From Peptoniphilus_A sp022767005 (GTDB lineage: Bacteria > Bacillota > Clostridia > Tissierellales > Peptoniphilaceae), in NCBI RefSeq assembly GCF_050315115.1, contig NZ_JBNPOJ010000001.1, forward strand, positions 164,577 through 228,576: a stretch of 64,000 bases of DNA. Reading direction: 5' to 3'. Shown here in pieces: positions 34,474 to 43,940 of the stretch (position 1 is its first letter; each line of letters starts with the position of its first letter). The notes under the pieces were generated by a model. That model was not told the DNA's origin, did no database searches, and worked only from the letters and a program-made list of their open reading frames with translations. A program made the translations under genes and the position numbers.

Positions 34474-35233
34474 ACTTCATGCGCACCCCGCTTCCATCTT
34501 CTACTTCCAAAAACATATCTTCATCATTTAAAGTCCAAACCTCTGGCATAATTGCAACTCTCTTAATTTTTTTATGATAAGCCGCCATGCCCATATAGAT
34601 AGGATTTTTAAAATTCATATCCTCTAACTTGTTAGGCAAAACTTTATAATGCTTAGCCTTTTGAGCATATAAACCATAGTAAATAGTCTGGTCTCTTACA
34701 AAAATTATTTTAATAAACTGTGTCAAATTTGCAGGAATTATATTCCTAACTTGTAACCTAAAATCGTCAAGTTCAAAATAAATTGATTCTTTTACCCTCA
34801 CATCAATAGTTACTGCGTACTTATCATAATCTAGAGATAACTTGTAATTCTCTTTGCCTAGATATACATCAAGCCACTGTTCAAAAGTTCTATGTGTCCA
34901 GATTCTATCCATATTCCAAAGAATATAAATCTTTTTTCTTTGTTCTTCCAAATCTCCCTTTATGCTTTCATCATCTATTAATCTTTGATAGGCACTTAAA
35001 CCTTTCTTTCCTGCAGACTGGATATAAAGATTTTCCATTATCTTGTTGAGCCTTGCCCACAAATTAGAAAGTTCAATATTTTCATTTTTTCTTATTTCAG
35101 TAAATTCAGCACCCTTTCCAATAACCTCTTGTGGCAAGTGCTTACCTATATCCACATCACGACTTATAGAAATCACATCTTCCAACTCATGTAGATTAAC
35201 ATTATTTACATCAACATTATATTTTTTATCCAT
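34463..35233 (-). CDS. baseplate protein XkdU/YmfQ (DUF2313)
   Basis: 256 residues, with ATG at 35233 behind AGAGGTT. The core SAYQRLIDDESIKGDLEEQRKK and the WTHRTFEQWLDVYL segment fit the DUF2313/YmfQ baseplate family (gp48-like), which closes the baseplate wedge next to the J-type protein. It overlaps the upstream XkdT gene by 8 bases, the conserved order of PBSX-type tails. Confidence 0.78.
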   Translation of the reverse strand: MDKKYNVDVNNVNLHELEDVISISRDVDIGKHLPQEVIGKGAEFTEIRKNENIELSNLWARLNKIMENLYIQSAGKKGLSAYQRLIDDESIKGDLEEQRKKIYILWNMDRIWTHRTFEQWLDVYLGKENYKLSLDYDKYAVTIDVRVKESIYFELDDFRLQVRNIIPANLTQFIKIIFVRDQTIYYGLYAQKAKHYKVLPNKLEDMNFKNPIYMGMAAYHKKIKRVAIMPEVWTLNDEDMFLEVEDGSGVRMKYDR

Positions 35234-36362
35234 TTCTAACCTCTGTAACAACAACATCTCCTAAAACAGGAAGTTCATCTTCAGAAAGCTCAAATACTTT
35301 TTTATCCGTATCAGTAAACCTAATAGTGTCATAATCAATTACATCAGATATATTTAAGATAATACTAGTGATTTTAGCTAATCTAATATCATTTTCAACA
35401 TAAATATTAGAATCAATCTTTTCATAAGTCGCCCACATCTTCCTCTGAACTTTAAAATATTCTTCAATATCTTTTTTAATCTCTTTTTTTATATCCTCTA
35501 AATTAGACTCACGAGATTTTAAAATTCCACAAGTAATATTTATTTTCTTAGACTTAGCACCAACAACTGTCACATAATGACCAATAGGAGCAACTCCAAC
35601 TCCTTTTTGATGAAAAGGTATTGGATCTATAATTTCCTGAACTTTAGAAATAAGTTCCGGTGTAGGTTCTTTAAACTCTGGATCTGTGATAATAATCTTC
35701 ACAGTACCACCACCATTCCAAACTGGAATAACTTTTACAAGACCAACACCATCAATAGCCTTTACCTTTTTTCTGTAATCATCAATATTACCCCCATAAG
35801 CCATAGACTTAATAGATTCAAAATACCTCTGTCTAAAATCTTCAGTATCTTCTTCATTCTCGCCAAGTATTGCCAATTTATATATCTCTGCTAATTTAAG
35901 GTTTCTAATAGTTTTAGTAGGAGTTAACTTTCCGCCCTCTATATTCCCAATAGTCCCTGCTTCATTACAAATAAGCTCATAAAAAAACAGCCCCTTATCT
36001 TCCCTTTGAAGCTTAGAAACTGTGTAATAAATATCATCAATAAAAAATCTGTCGCCAATATTAAGTTCTGCATCAAACTTTCCTATTATAATAGCCTTAG
36101 TAGCCTTATAAGGTTCAATACCTCTTTCCTTAGCCCTCTCAATAAGCCAATATCTATTGGCAGTATCTCCAAAAGCATTTTTAAATAAAAAATCTAAATA
36201 AGAATATAAAAGAGAGATTTCAATTGCCATAGGAGCAATAGCATCATAAATAACAGAGCCTTCTCTTTTATCAAACTCATCAGAAATTCTATCTAAATTT
36301 CTTTCAAGCACATTTTCAAAAGAATTATCATCAAACATAGGCTCATAAATTCCCCTAGCCAA
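35226..36362 (-). CDS. baseplate wedge protein XkdT (gpJ-like)
   Basis: 378 residues. The start YEPMFDDNSFENVLERNLDR, the segment EGSVIYDAIAPMAIEISLLY and the middle EDTEDFRQRYFESIKSMAYG with VKAIDGVGLVKVIPVWNGGG are hallmarks of the baseplate J family. It forms baseplate wedges in contractile tails. The start is TTG at 36362 preceded by GAGGTG. It overlaps XkdS by 8 bases. Confidence 0.9.
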   Translation of the reverse strand: MARGIYEPMFDDNSFENVLERNLDRISDEFDKREGSVIYDAIAPMAIEISLLYSYLDFLFKNAFGDTANRYWLIERAKERGIEPYKATKAIIIGKFDAELNIGDRFFIDDIYYTVSKLQREDKGLFFYELICNEAGTIGNIEGGKLTPTKTIRNLKLAEIYKLAILGENEEDTEDFRQRYFESIKSMAYGGNIDDYRKKVKAIDGVGLVKVIPVWNGGGTVKIIITDPEFKEPTPELISKVQEIIDPIPFHQKGVGVAPIGHYVTVVGAKSKKINITCGILKSRESNLEDIKKEIKKDIEEYFKVQRKMWATYEKIDSNIYVENDIRLAKITSIILNISDVIDYDTIRFTDTDKKVFELSEDELPVLGDVVVTEVRNG

Positions 36363-36780
36363 TTCTTATCACCTCTTCAATATCAATTTCTTTCTCATCA
36401 AAAATAGTTTTTACTTTGAACTTCATACCAAGACTATCTCCTTTGCTCCATTCAGTCACATAGGAAAAATCAAAAACATCTTCAATTCTATCATCTAACA
36501 TCAAGGCATCAGTAATCCTTCTAGTTAAAACTATATAAGCATATTCCTTTCTTTTGCCAAATAAATCTTCCTTCTTAACTCCAAAATTAGGATAAATTGG
36601 ATAAATACCCCTCTCAGTATTAATACATTTATAAATCATCTGCCTTAGCGCTTCTAAATCATCATAAATATAATTTTTTACCCTTTCTTCCTCAATCCAC
36701 ATCTTATGAGTAAAAGAAGGCTGTGGAATTATTTCAATCTCATCACCATACTCATATTCATTATTTAACTCTGGTATCAT
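36355..36780 (-). CDS. baseplate protein XkdS (DUF2634, gp25-like)
   Basis: 141 residues, with TERGIYPIYPNFGVKKEDLF and LTRRITDALMLDDRIEDVFD, signatures of the DUF2634/XkdS family related to T4 gp25 lysozyme-like wedge proteins. It lies between XkdR- and XkdT-type genes as in PBSX and clostridial myophages. Confidence 0.85.
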   Translation of the reverse strand: MIPELNNEYEYGDEIEIIPQPSFTHKMWIEEERVKNYIYDDLEALRQMIYKCINTERGIYPIYPNFGVKKEDLFGKRKEYAYIVLTRRITDALMLDDRIEDVFDFSYVTEWSKGDSLGMKFKVKTIFDEKEIDIEEVIRIG

Positions 36781-36790
36781 TTAACCACCT

Positions 36791-37243
36791 CTAATCATTT
36801 ATGTGATTTTTGTGCATCTCATCTTTAATCTTTCCTTTATAAGATTCTACTGTTCCATGCGTAACCAACACCTCGCCATGAGGACAAGTCCCATGCAAAG
36901 AGCAACTCATCTTTCCATTTACAAACTCATGGCTTCCCTCAAAATGGTAAGCAATGCCATTTGACCCTTGAGGATCCGATGCTTCGTACAAGTAAAAATA
37001 AGTCTGCCCTCCATCATTAGAAATAAGAACAAACTTCTTTCCTAAATCTTTACTCGTAAAAGGTCTATACTTTGGAACAACTAAAAATTCTTCTTTAATG
37101 TGTACTTTATCATCATTTTCAGGGATAAAATCAAGAGGATTAAGAGAGACTAGTTTGCAATAAACAATTTCAGAATTCATTCTTCTACCTAAATTTTGAT
37201 TAACTATTTCATCAATAGCACCCTTTAAATCAAAAATTTCCAT
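36791..37243 (-). CDS. DUF2577 (XkdR-like) baseplate protein
   Basis: 150 residues. VYCKLVSLNPLDFIPENDDK and IKEEFLVVPKYRPFTSKDLG match DUF2577, the XkdR position in contractile tails. The C-terminus has CSLHGTCPHGEVLVTHGTVE, with two Cys and two His that may bind a metal, as in spike-tip proteins; this last point is inference. It touches the XkdQ gene. Confidence 0.75.
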   Translation of the reverse strand: MEIFDLKGAIDEIVNQNLGRRMNSEIVYCKLVSLNPLDFIPENDDKVHIKEEFLVVPKYRPFTSKDLGKKFVLISNDGGQTYFYLYEASDPQGSNGIAYHFEGSHEFVNGKMSCSLHGTCPHGEVLVTHGTVESYKGKIKDEMHKNHIND

Positions 37244-38733
37244 TACTTAGGGACCACACCTCCTTGATATCCCCAACCTCTGTAGTGTTTCCACCAACCA
37301 CCAATCTTATTTTTTTTAACAGTTGTATCAGTTGCATCAATCATCATTCCATCTCCTACATAAATTCCAACATGCCCAAATTGTGGCGAATATGGACTGT
37401 TAAAATAAACAGCAGCTCCAACTGGAATATTGTCTTTACTTGTGCTTACTATCCATTTATTTCCAGCAGTTTTTGCACTTCCAGCACTTCCATGTATACC
37501 AGCAGATTCATAACATACCCTAACAAACCCTTGACATTTACCTTTATAAGCTCTTGTTCCTATCATACTTTCTGCTTTATTTACTATTGTTTGCATCTTC
37601 TTATTATTAGCCTTAGGTAAATCCTTAATTTGTAATTCAGTAGCACCATCTAATTTTTTAGCCTTTGTTGTAGCCTTTCTAATATTCTTAGAATCACTTA
37701 CACTATATCTCTTATTTTGTTTTTCCTTGTCACTTATAATGCCATCAACATCGCCAATCTTTTGAATATCCTTATTCATAACTTCTAAATCCATAAAATG
37801 AGCATCATCAAAAAAAGTATGAGTAACTTTTTCAACAAGCATATAAGAATTTATATTAATATCTCCAATAGCCATCATCTCAACAGGAATAACAGAACCA
37901 GCACGAACACGAATATCCCCAACAGCATTTTTTATTGTAAGACTTCTGTATTTTCTATTTAAAACCTCTAAAATTTGTGAAGCTTTATTTTCAATATCCT
38001 CTCCATTATTAGTGGTAATAGTGTACTCAAGCACTCCCCACTTAGCAATGTTTTTCTCATCTTGCTTTACAACTTTTTTTATCAACCTTCCGTCATCATC
38101 AATTAAATAAACAACAACTCTATTATAAGTTCCATCATCAATACTTGTTTCATAAGAAAAGTCAACAATATTGTCATAACTTATTGGACAGTCCACAATC
38201 ATTTTATCAGCAGATTTAAGAGAAATTTTTCCACAATCATCAAAAAGTGTGAAAATCTTTCCAGTTTGAGATAATGTAATATCATTTGCCACCTTTATCA
38301 TATTCAAGTACTCTTGATTTTTTTCTAGCCTCTTAGGTATTTTGTATGAAGAATCTTCAATCTCCCCAATTTGCAAATTTCTGTCACTGCAAATTTGTTT
38401 TAACAAATCGCTCATAGACTTTGAAGAATACTGATAAGTGTCTTTTGACTTTAAATATCTTATTTGATCATAACAAACAGTAGAAATCACTTGCCTTTTA
38501 TCTCTACTCTTTTTAAAAACATATCCCTTAAAAACAGTCTTGCCATCAATACTAAAACTTACGGGATTGCCCTCTTGATAGTCAATAATTTCATCTTTTA
38601 CGACATCAAACTCTAAAATCCCTGCCCTAAATCCTCTTTCCCATTTAATAGTAACCTTACCTTTAATTACAGGCTGATAAATCTTTCCATTGTTTTGAAT
38701 AAATATTTGATAAATCTTTTTATTTTGCTTCAT
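37243..38733 (-). CDS. tail hub protein XkdQ fused to an NlpC/P60 domain
   Basis: 496 residues. Residues about 1-340 are an XkdQ / gpD-like hub (ISTVCYDQIRYLKSKDTYQY, LIDDDGRLIKKVVKQDEKNI, VTHTFFDDAHFMDLEVMNKD). A linker leads to an NlpC/P60-like domain at about 380-496 with MIGTRAYKGKCQGFVRVCYE, where Cys is in KCQGF rather than DCSG, and catalytic His in QFGHVGIYVGDGMMIDA. It would locally cut the wall at DNA injection. Confidence 0.85.
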   Translation of the reverse strand: MKQNKKIYQIFIQNNGKIYQPVIKGKVTIKWERGFRAGILEFDVVKDEIIDYQEGNPVSFSIDGKTVFKGYVFKKSRDKRQVISTVCYDQIRYLKSKDTYQYSSKSMSDLLKQICSDRNLQIGEIEDSSYKIPKRLEKNQEYLNMIKVANDITLSQTGKIFTLFDDCGKISLKSADKMIVDCPISYDNIVDFSYETSIDDGTYNRVVVYLIDDDGRLIKKVVKQDEKNIAKWGVLEYTITTNNGEDIENKASQILEVLNRKYRSLTIKNAVGDIRVRAGSVIPVEMMAIGDININSYMLVEKVTHTFFDDAHFMDLEVMNKDIQKIGDVDGIISDKEKQNKRYSVSDSKNIRKATTKAKKLDGATELQIKDLPKANNKKMQTIVNKAESMIGTRAYKGKCQGFVRVCYESAGIHGSAGSAKTAGNKWIVSTSKDNIPVGAAVYFNSPYSPQFGHVGIYVGDGMMIDATDTTVKKNKIGGWWKHYRGWGYQGGVVPK

Positions 38734-39310
38734 TTTTTATTCCCCTAACTAGTTTATATACATTATTAGGATTGAAAAATGTCTTGGCTACAACAGGAAC
38801 AGTTAAAGGAATAGCGGCAATAGCAGTTTTTACTATTTTATTGACCTGTCTTTTATCAGTACTGCTCCCAGTATCTTTTAGCTTAACTGTCTTAAGTGGT
38901 TGATACTCTTTTAATGTCAAATCTATTAAAATATTAGTTCCAATTTTACTATCTTCATCAATTACATAATCTTCTAGGGTCATGTACTTACAAATAGAAT
39001 TTCTAAGATTTGGATCTGATGTAATTCTTAAAATAACAAATTCAAAAATTTTCTTTTCTTTCTTTAACTCCTCTAATTTGCTTATAATTTCTTGCTGTGG
39101 AATATATAAGTCTACTCCCTCATGCTCATCAGAAAAAGCATAAAAAGAAAAAGAATATTCAGCTAATTTACTTTTTCTTAAAACAGTATAAGTTTCACCA
39201 TTAACTAAATCATAAAAATCATTTTGCCCTGGTATTTTATTTTTTATCTTAGCAGGAGTTATTGGAATCTCCATTCCATCAATATATAGTTGATAAGGTT
39301 TTTTGCTCAT
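38720..39310 (-). CDS. XkdP-like tail protein
   Basis: 196 residues from an ATG at 39310 behind GGAGGTTG. The beginning KKPYQLYIDGMEIPITPAKI and FYDLVNGETYTVLRKSKLAE fit XkdP/gp53-type proteins that join tail tube and baseplate, but the LysM domain common at the C-terminus is missing; a hydrophobic segment (AAIPLTVPVVAKTFF) is there instead. The location between tape measure and XkdQ supports the call. Confidence 0.72.
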   Translation of the reverse strand: MSKKPYQLYIDGMEIPITPAKIKNKIPGQNDFYDLVNGETYTVLRKSKLAEYSFSFYAFSDEHEGVDLYIPQQEIISKLEELKKEKKIFEFVILRITSDPNLRNSICKYMTLEDYVIDEDSKIGTNILIDLTLKEYQPLKTVKLKDTGSSTDKRQVNKIVKTAIAAIPLTVPVVAKTFFNPNNVYKLVRGIKNEAK

Positions 39311-39312
39311 AA

Positions 39313-41418
39313 TCAACCTCCATTAATTGATAAAATTAGGTCTTTTAACAATTTTTTATTTGCTTCATCAATAATCTTTTCCGCATCAACATCACTTTTT
39401 ATATCACCAGTAAATTGATTGTGTACTTCAAGCTTTATTCCCTTGGACAAATCACTTATTGCCCTAGTCTCCATTAATCCCTTTAGAGCAGATAAATTAT
39501 TATTTTCCCAATCATTATCTTTCATTTTTTCGTTCATAGACTTAGTATTTTCAGCAATTTCATCGAGAGGATTAGATAAATCATCCATATTTAAAAAGTC
39601 AGTGGAATTAAGACTGTTTTCAAATTTCTTTTGACCTATTAAACTTTTAATTGACTTAGCCTTATCTTCTCCCCATGCATAGCCCTTATTAAACCATTTT
39701 TTAGTTTCGATTCTTTCTATTCCAGAAACTTCTCTATCAAGAGTTATCGCATTTTCATTTTTTCCCCAACCAAGCACTTTATTTTGCAATTCCTCAAGAC
39801 CACCTGTCCAGTCAGTCCCAAAAATAGCATCGATTATTTTTGTTACAACTTTTCCTAAATCTAAAAACCAAGAAATAATATTTCCAATTAAATTCTTAAC
39901 GGCATCACCAAAAGAATCAAATCCACCTTTTGCAACATTTAAAACCCACTCTATTATTGATATAAAAGGACTGGCAAACCCAGCATACATTAGTTGTATA
40001 AGACCATTAATAAGACCAATAGCAATATTTAAAATTGTTGCTCCTGCCCATTGAACAATTCCAACAATTAAACCAGTTGCACTATAAGTTGAACCAGTAA
40101 CCTTATTAATAGCAGCTACAATTCCATAAATAAGTGCAATAACGCCAATTATAATTGTAGGAATCCAAAATAATGGACTTGCAAGAAGTGCAGCATTAAA
40201 ACCACCTTGAATAGCCGTCGCCTTTCCAGTAGCTATAGCATATAAACTCATAGCTCTTGCCATAATAAAGTGAATAGCAGCAGAAGCAGAAGCAATAGCA
40301 TTGTGTGCAAGTACAATACCCTTGTAAAATAAAAACATTGATATAAGCGAAAGTAATGGCGGGCCAACATAGGTAATAGCATTACCCATAAGTTCAAAAC
40401 CCTTTATAAATAAATCAATGCCTATTCCAACAAAATGAGAAAATATCATAACCCCATTTATAAGACCATTAAAAAGATTTTGAAAAGACTCTGTATCAAT
40501 AAAATTAGTAAGATTAGAAAGTGGCTTTTGTAAACTTAAAATAAGTGTATTTATAAGTTCTGTCTTTAAATCAGAAAAAGTTTTAGGAATCTTCTTAAAT
40601 CTTGTCTCAATCTCATCTGCACTCTCAAACATAGCTCTTTTAATAACATCAGCTGTAATTGCGCCTTCACTTGAAAGTTCTTTTAACTCGCCCATACTTA
40701 CATTCATTGTCTTAGCTATTGCTTGTGCAAGTAGTGGAGCATTTTCTCTTATGGATACAAATTCGTCACCTTGCAACCTACCAGAAGCCATTGCCTGTGT
40801 CAGTTGGTACATCGCAGCCGCTTGTTCTTCTGCACTTGCACCGCCAACCTTAAAATTTTTATTCAAAATTTCACTAAATTTAGTAGCTTCTTCAAGTCCA
40901 CTAAAAGCATCTCCAGCAAGCATTGTAAGCTTTGCAACGGAATCAGCCATATTCTTATAATTAGTTCTAGAGCTTTTAGCAGCTTGTGCAATTCTAGATT
41001 GAACATCAAAAAGTTTTTCTTCTTTTCCCAACATAAAACTAAGCCTTGAGTTAATACTTGTGAGCTCATCTCCTAAATTAGTAAAAGCTTTAATACTTTG
41101 AAGTCCTGCATAAGCTCCAATAATTCCAATTACTTTTCCCTTAATTCCACTTAAAAGCCTTTCACTTTTGCTAACTGTATCATTGTAATTTCTATGCTCA
41201 TTTTCAAGGTTAGCTGTAAAATTTTCCATATTTGCAAGTTCAGATTGAGCATTTCTAAGAGAAGCTAAAGAAGCATCAAGAGAAGACACATCAATCATGT
41301 TATCCGTTGAGTCATTTAGTTTATATGCGCAAGAAATAACCATATTCATTGACTCAATAATATTTGTAAGAACTGGACTTACATTATTAATCATTGAAAT
41401 TGTAGTTTTTAAACTCAT
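39313..41418 (-). CDS. tail tape measure protein
   Basis: 701 residues. A helical N-terminal part with the conserved tape-measure core LMFMLGKEEKLF-like SFMLGKEEKLFDVQSRIAQA and SGRLQGDEFVSIRENAPLLA, then hydrophobic segments (about 290-480) and a C-terminal helical end. It sets tail length and enters the host membrane. 701 residues would be about 105 nm by the rough 0.15 nm-per-residue rule. The ATG overlaps the stop of the frameshifted tail chaperone (ATGA). Confidence 0.9.
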   Translation of the reverse strand: MSLKTTISMINNVSPVLTNIIESMNMVISCAYKLNDSTDNMIDVSSLDASLASLRNAQSELANMENFTANLENEHRNYNDTVSKSERLLSGIKGKVIGIIGAYAGLQSIKAFTNLGDELTSINSRLSFMLGKEEKLFDVQSRIAQAAKSSRTNYKNMADSVAKLTMLAGDAFSGLEEATKFSEILNKNFKVGGASAEEQAAAMYQLTQAMASGRLQGDEFVSIRENAPLLAQAIAKTMNVSMGELKELSSEGAITADVIKRAMFESADEIETRFKKIPKTFSDLKTELINTLILSLQKPLSNLTNFIDTESFQNLFNGLINGVMIFSHFVGIGIDLFIKGFELMGNAITYVGPPLLSLISMFLFYKGIVLAHNAIASASAAIHFIMARAMSLYAIATGKATAIQGGFNAALLASPLFWIPTIIIGVIALIYGIVAAINKVTGSTYSATGLIVGIVQWAGATILNIAIGLINGLIQLMYAGFASPFISIIEWVLNVAKGGFDSFGDAVKNLIGNIISWFLDLGKVVTKIIDAIFGTDWTGGLEELQNKVLGWGKNENAITLDREVSGIERIETKKWFNKGYAWGEDKAKSIKSLIGQKKFENSLNSTDFLNMDDLSNPLDEIAENTKSMNEKMKDNDWENNNLSALKGLMETRAISDLSKGIKLEVHNQFTGDIKSDVDAEKIIDEANKKLLKDLILSINGG

Positions 41419-42004
41419 GCCTTCACCTTCCTTCTAGCCTTTTCTATTTCTTCATTTCTAAACAAAAAACTTGCAATATATAAAGTTTGAAGACCACTAT
41501 CCATAGATAAAAAATCCTCAATTTTTATATTTCCCTTAGTTTCCCAAAACAAATTGTGAGCGAACCTTAAAAGTGGCTCGCTCTTTATTAGTTTTTTGCA
41601 TCACCTATAATTACATCAGGATCGTCCATAAATCCCTGTGCCTTCATAAGCTTATCAGTAAATCTTTCATATTCTCGACCTTCAAGCATCTTGTCCAAGA
41701 GTTCAGAAATATTCATTGCACCATAAGCATTTTGTAATTCTTCACTCTTTAAATTAGGATAAATTATAGTTTCTGAAATAGTATCAATGATTATTTTTTT
41801 AGTGTCTACTTTTAAAAGACTTTTATTTTTCTTTACTATTGCATTATTCTTTAATTCATCAATTTCTTTTGCACTTAAAAGTCTAAATTTCCAAGGAATT
41901 GGGTTCCCATCTTCATCAACAAATCTATCTGACACAATAATATCAATATTTTCTCTTTTTTCCTTAGCCACTTCTGGCATAAAATAACTTAAATTCTTTT
42001 CCAC
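41415..42004 (-). CDS. frameshifted tail assembly chaperone (XkdN long form, -1 PRF)
   Basis: A -1 shift on AAAAAAC (41591-41597) just before the normal UAA adds 58 codons: LIKSEPLLRFAHNLFWETKG, then NIKIEDFLSM ... and KARRKVKA, ending at TGA 41415-41417. A 7-nt spacer and a 9-bp stem (41575-41583 with 41558-41566) follow the slippery site. Total about 196 residues. The layout equals the G/GT pair of lambda-like tails. Confidence 0.8.
41588..42004 (-). CDS. tail assembly chaperone, XkdN-like short form
   Basis: 138 residues, XkdN family. The GTG at 42004 is chosen because AGGAG lies 7 bases upstream (in the end of the tube gene). Features: NLSYFMPEVAKEKRENIDII and IPWKFRLLSAKEIDELKNNA, LEGREYERFTDKLMKAQGFM at the end. 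Such chaperones coat the tape measure until the tube is built. See the long form at 41415-42004. Confidence 0.85.
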   Translation of the reverse strand: MEKNLSYFMPEVAKEKRENIDIIVSDRFVDEDGNPIPWKFRLLSAKEIDELKNNAIVKKNKSLLKVDTKKIIIDTISETIIYPNLKSEELQNAYGAMNISELLDKMLEGREYERFTDKLMKAQGFMDDPDVIIGDAKN

Positions 42005-42005
42005 T

Positions 42006-42446
42006 TTATCTCTCCTCAATATCTTCAAAAGTTCCTTCTATCTCTTGTTCAAGATGAGATTTTTCAATATCCAATTTAAAAATCTCTCCACCATTTAAAT
42101 AACATCTTTTCAAAATAACTCTGTCTTCTCCGCCGTCAAAATTAGGATCATTTTGAGTTAAAAAGATGTCAAAAGAAGTTTCCTTTCTAGTCTTCATATA
42201 TTTAGTTAAAACTTCTCTAAAAGCTTTAGTATGTGCATACATAGTAGCTGTAAAAGTACCCTTAGCACTTCCTCCAACGCTTAAATCAATAGGAGTTCCG
42301 AGTCTAGGAATTGTCTCTCTATCAATATCAATCTTTGCCGTAATATTTTTTAAATAAAACATAGACTCCCTGTTGCCATCAATTACAACAACAGCTTCTC
42401 CAAACCTGCCATTGATTAAATCGCCACGTTCTAAAAATTTATCCAT
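42006..42446 (-). CDS. tail tube protein XkdM-like
   Basis: 146 residues from the ATG at 42446 behind GGGGGT. RGDLINGRFGEAVVVIDGNR, TPIDLSVGGSAKGTFTATMY and FDIFLTQNDPNFDGGEDRVI are typical of the XkdM/DUF2001 tube family. The protein forms the inner tube of the contractile tail. It directly follows the sheath gene. Confidence 0.88.
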   Translation of the reverse strand: MDKFLERGDLINGRFGEAVVVIDGNRESMFYLKNITAKIDIDRETIPRLGTPIDLSVGGSAKGTFTATMYAHTKAFREVLTKYMKTRKETSFDIFLTQNDPNFDGGEDRVILKRCYLNGGEIFKLDIEKSHLEQEIEGTFEDIEER

Positions 42447-42456
42447 TAATAACCCC

Positions 42457-43770
42457 CTACTCCACAATTACATGCATATAAAGTTTTGCCATTGCCATAA
42501 CTGGATTAATTAAATACTCACAATAAACAGAATCTTTAGAATCTCCAAGTTCCACTGTAATATCTTCAGGCTCTAAACCTGTAATAGCACCTAATCCTTG
42601 TAGCTTAAGTGCATGATTATATATGTCATTCCATAGGATATTTCTACCAATTTCATTGTTTTGTTCCTTATCAAGATATCTAGTATTGAAAATAGTTGAA
42701 ACATCGTTTCCAACTTGATGAAGAACTCTTATAATTTGATTTTTTGAAAAATCTTCATTTTTTCTAACGCTAAAATCAGTAAAAGAATTAATATCACTTA
42801 AAACCCTTGGCTTATTATCTACTTCATGAAATACAAACTGACCCTTCTTAATAGCAGCTATTAAATCTCTTTGTTTCATGTTAAGCTCAATTGTATATTC
42901 TCCATCGTAAATATGATTTCCAACAGTCCTATTTATTTCGCAACCCGCTTCAGTACCAGCTACCCAATAAACAAGGCCTGCTTCATTTTCCTTTGCCCTT
43001 GATGCCACATTAATTACAAGTTCACTATTGGCGTCAAAATTATACAAACAAGCTTGGAAATATGCCCCTTCAAGATTAACTCTTCTTTCAACATAAGACT
43101 TATACATTCTTTTAATAGCTTCATCAGTACCTGCATAAGCAATTACATTAATATACTTCTTTTCAACTTTTTCTAAAAAATCAGTATGTGACTTTGTATT
43201 TTCCACTCCATTAGTCCCACCAGTTAAATTAATACCAACTGTCTTAGTTAAAGTTCCTTTAAAGTCAACATAAGGACAATCCTTTAAATCTTCAATATCT
43301 TTAACTGCAACCTTTTCATAAACTTTAAGAGTTCCAATTTTAATAGTTACATCAAATTTTTCCTCTTCATCAACATTATTTGAAATAATTACAACAAACT
43401 GATTTCCCTTAGTCCCTGAATGCTTAGCAGTAATAGTAAGAGATTCAACATTTGCCTTTGCCTTTTCTCCGCCACCATTTAATCTATAAATATAAGCAGT
43501 CTTAGCATGTGCCAAAATTTCTCTTAAAGGCAGTAACTCTTCATCTGTATATTCCAAACCAAATAGTTCAAGAGATTGTCTTTGAATATCTGAAGGTTCA
43601 ACAGTTATAATCTCGTTTTCTAAACCAAAACTTAAATTTAAACCACAAGCAACAAAACCTCTTTCTCCAAAAATATTAGAAGGTCTTGCTTTTGAAGAAA
43701 AACAAATATAAGTCCCAGAAAGCATTTTATTTTGTACTGGAGGATTCCAAGTACCACCACCATAAGCCAT
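42457..43770 (-). CDS. tail sheath protein
   Basis: 437 residues, XkdK-like. The start GGTWNPPVQNKMLSGTYICF, GERGFVACGLNLSFG, and C-terminal DVSTIFNTRYLDKEQNNEIG, with EYLINPVMAMAKLYMHVIVE at the end, match phage tail sheath proteins that contract to drive the tube. Its presence makes this a myovirus-type prophage. The ATG shares a base with the stop of the small gene upstream. Confidence 0.93.
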   Translation of the reverse strand: MAYGGGTWNPPVQNKMLSGTYICFSSKARPSNIFGERGFVACGLNLSFGLENEIITVEPSDIQRQSLELFGLEYTDEELLPLREILAHAKTAYIYRLNGGGEKAKANVESLTITAKHSGTKGNQFVVIISNNVDEEEKFDVTIKIGTLKVYEKVAVKDIEDLKDCPYVDFKGTLTKTVGINLTGGTNGVENTKSHTDFLEKVEKKYINVIAYAGTDEAIKRMYKSYVERRVNLEGAYFQACLYNFDANSELVINVASRAKENEAGLVYWVAGTEAGCEINRTVGNHIYDGEYTIELNMKQRDLIAAIKKGQFVFHEVDNKPRVLSDINSFTDFSVRKNEDFSKNQIIRVLHQVGNDVSTIFNTRYLDKEQNNEIGRNILWNDIYNHALKLQGLGAITGLEPEDITVELGDSKDSVYCEYLINPVMAMAKLYMHVIVE

Positions 43771-43940
43771 TATTTAACCTCCCTATTCATAAAATCATCA
43801 TAAAGTTTTAAAACTTCTTCTTTTGTATATTCTTTACCATCTTCTAAAATTGCATAGAGAGCATCAACATTTCCTATTGGCTCCTTAGCATTTAAAAATT
43901 GCTCCTTAGTAAAAGTAGGAGCATTATTACTTTTATTCAT
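43770..43940 (-). CDS. small protein before the sheath gene
   Basis: 56 residues, from an ATG at 43940 to a TAA at 43770-43772 that overlaps the sheath start (TAATG). Sequence includes NAPTFTKEQFLNAKEPIGNV and DALYAILEDGKEYTKEEVLK. It is similar to short proteins that precede the sheath gene in clostridial myophages. Ribosome signal is in the upstream gene (AGGAGGG). Function unknown; it was below usual ORF length cutoffs. Confidence 0.7.
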   Translation of the reverse strand: MNKSNNAPTFTKEQFLNAKEPIGNVDALYAILEDGKEYTKEEVLKLYDDFMNREVK

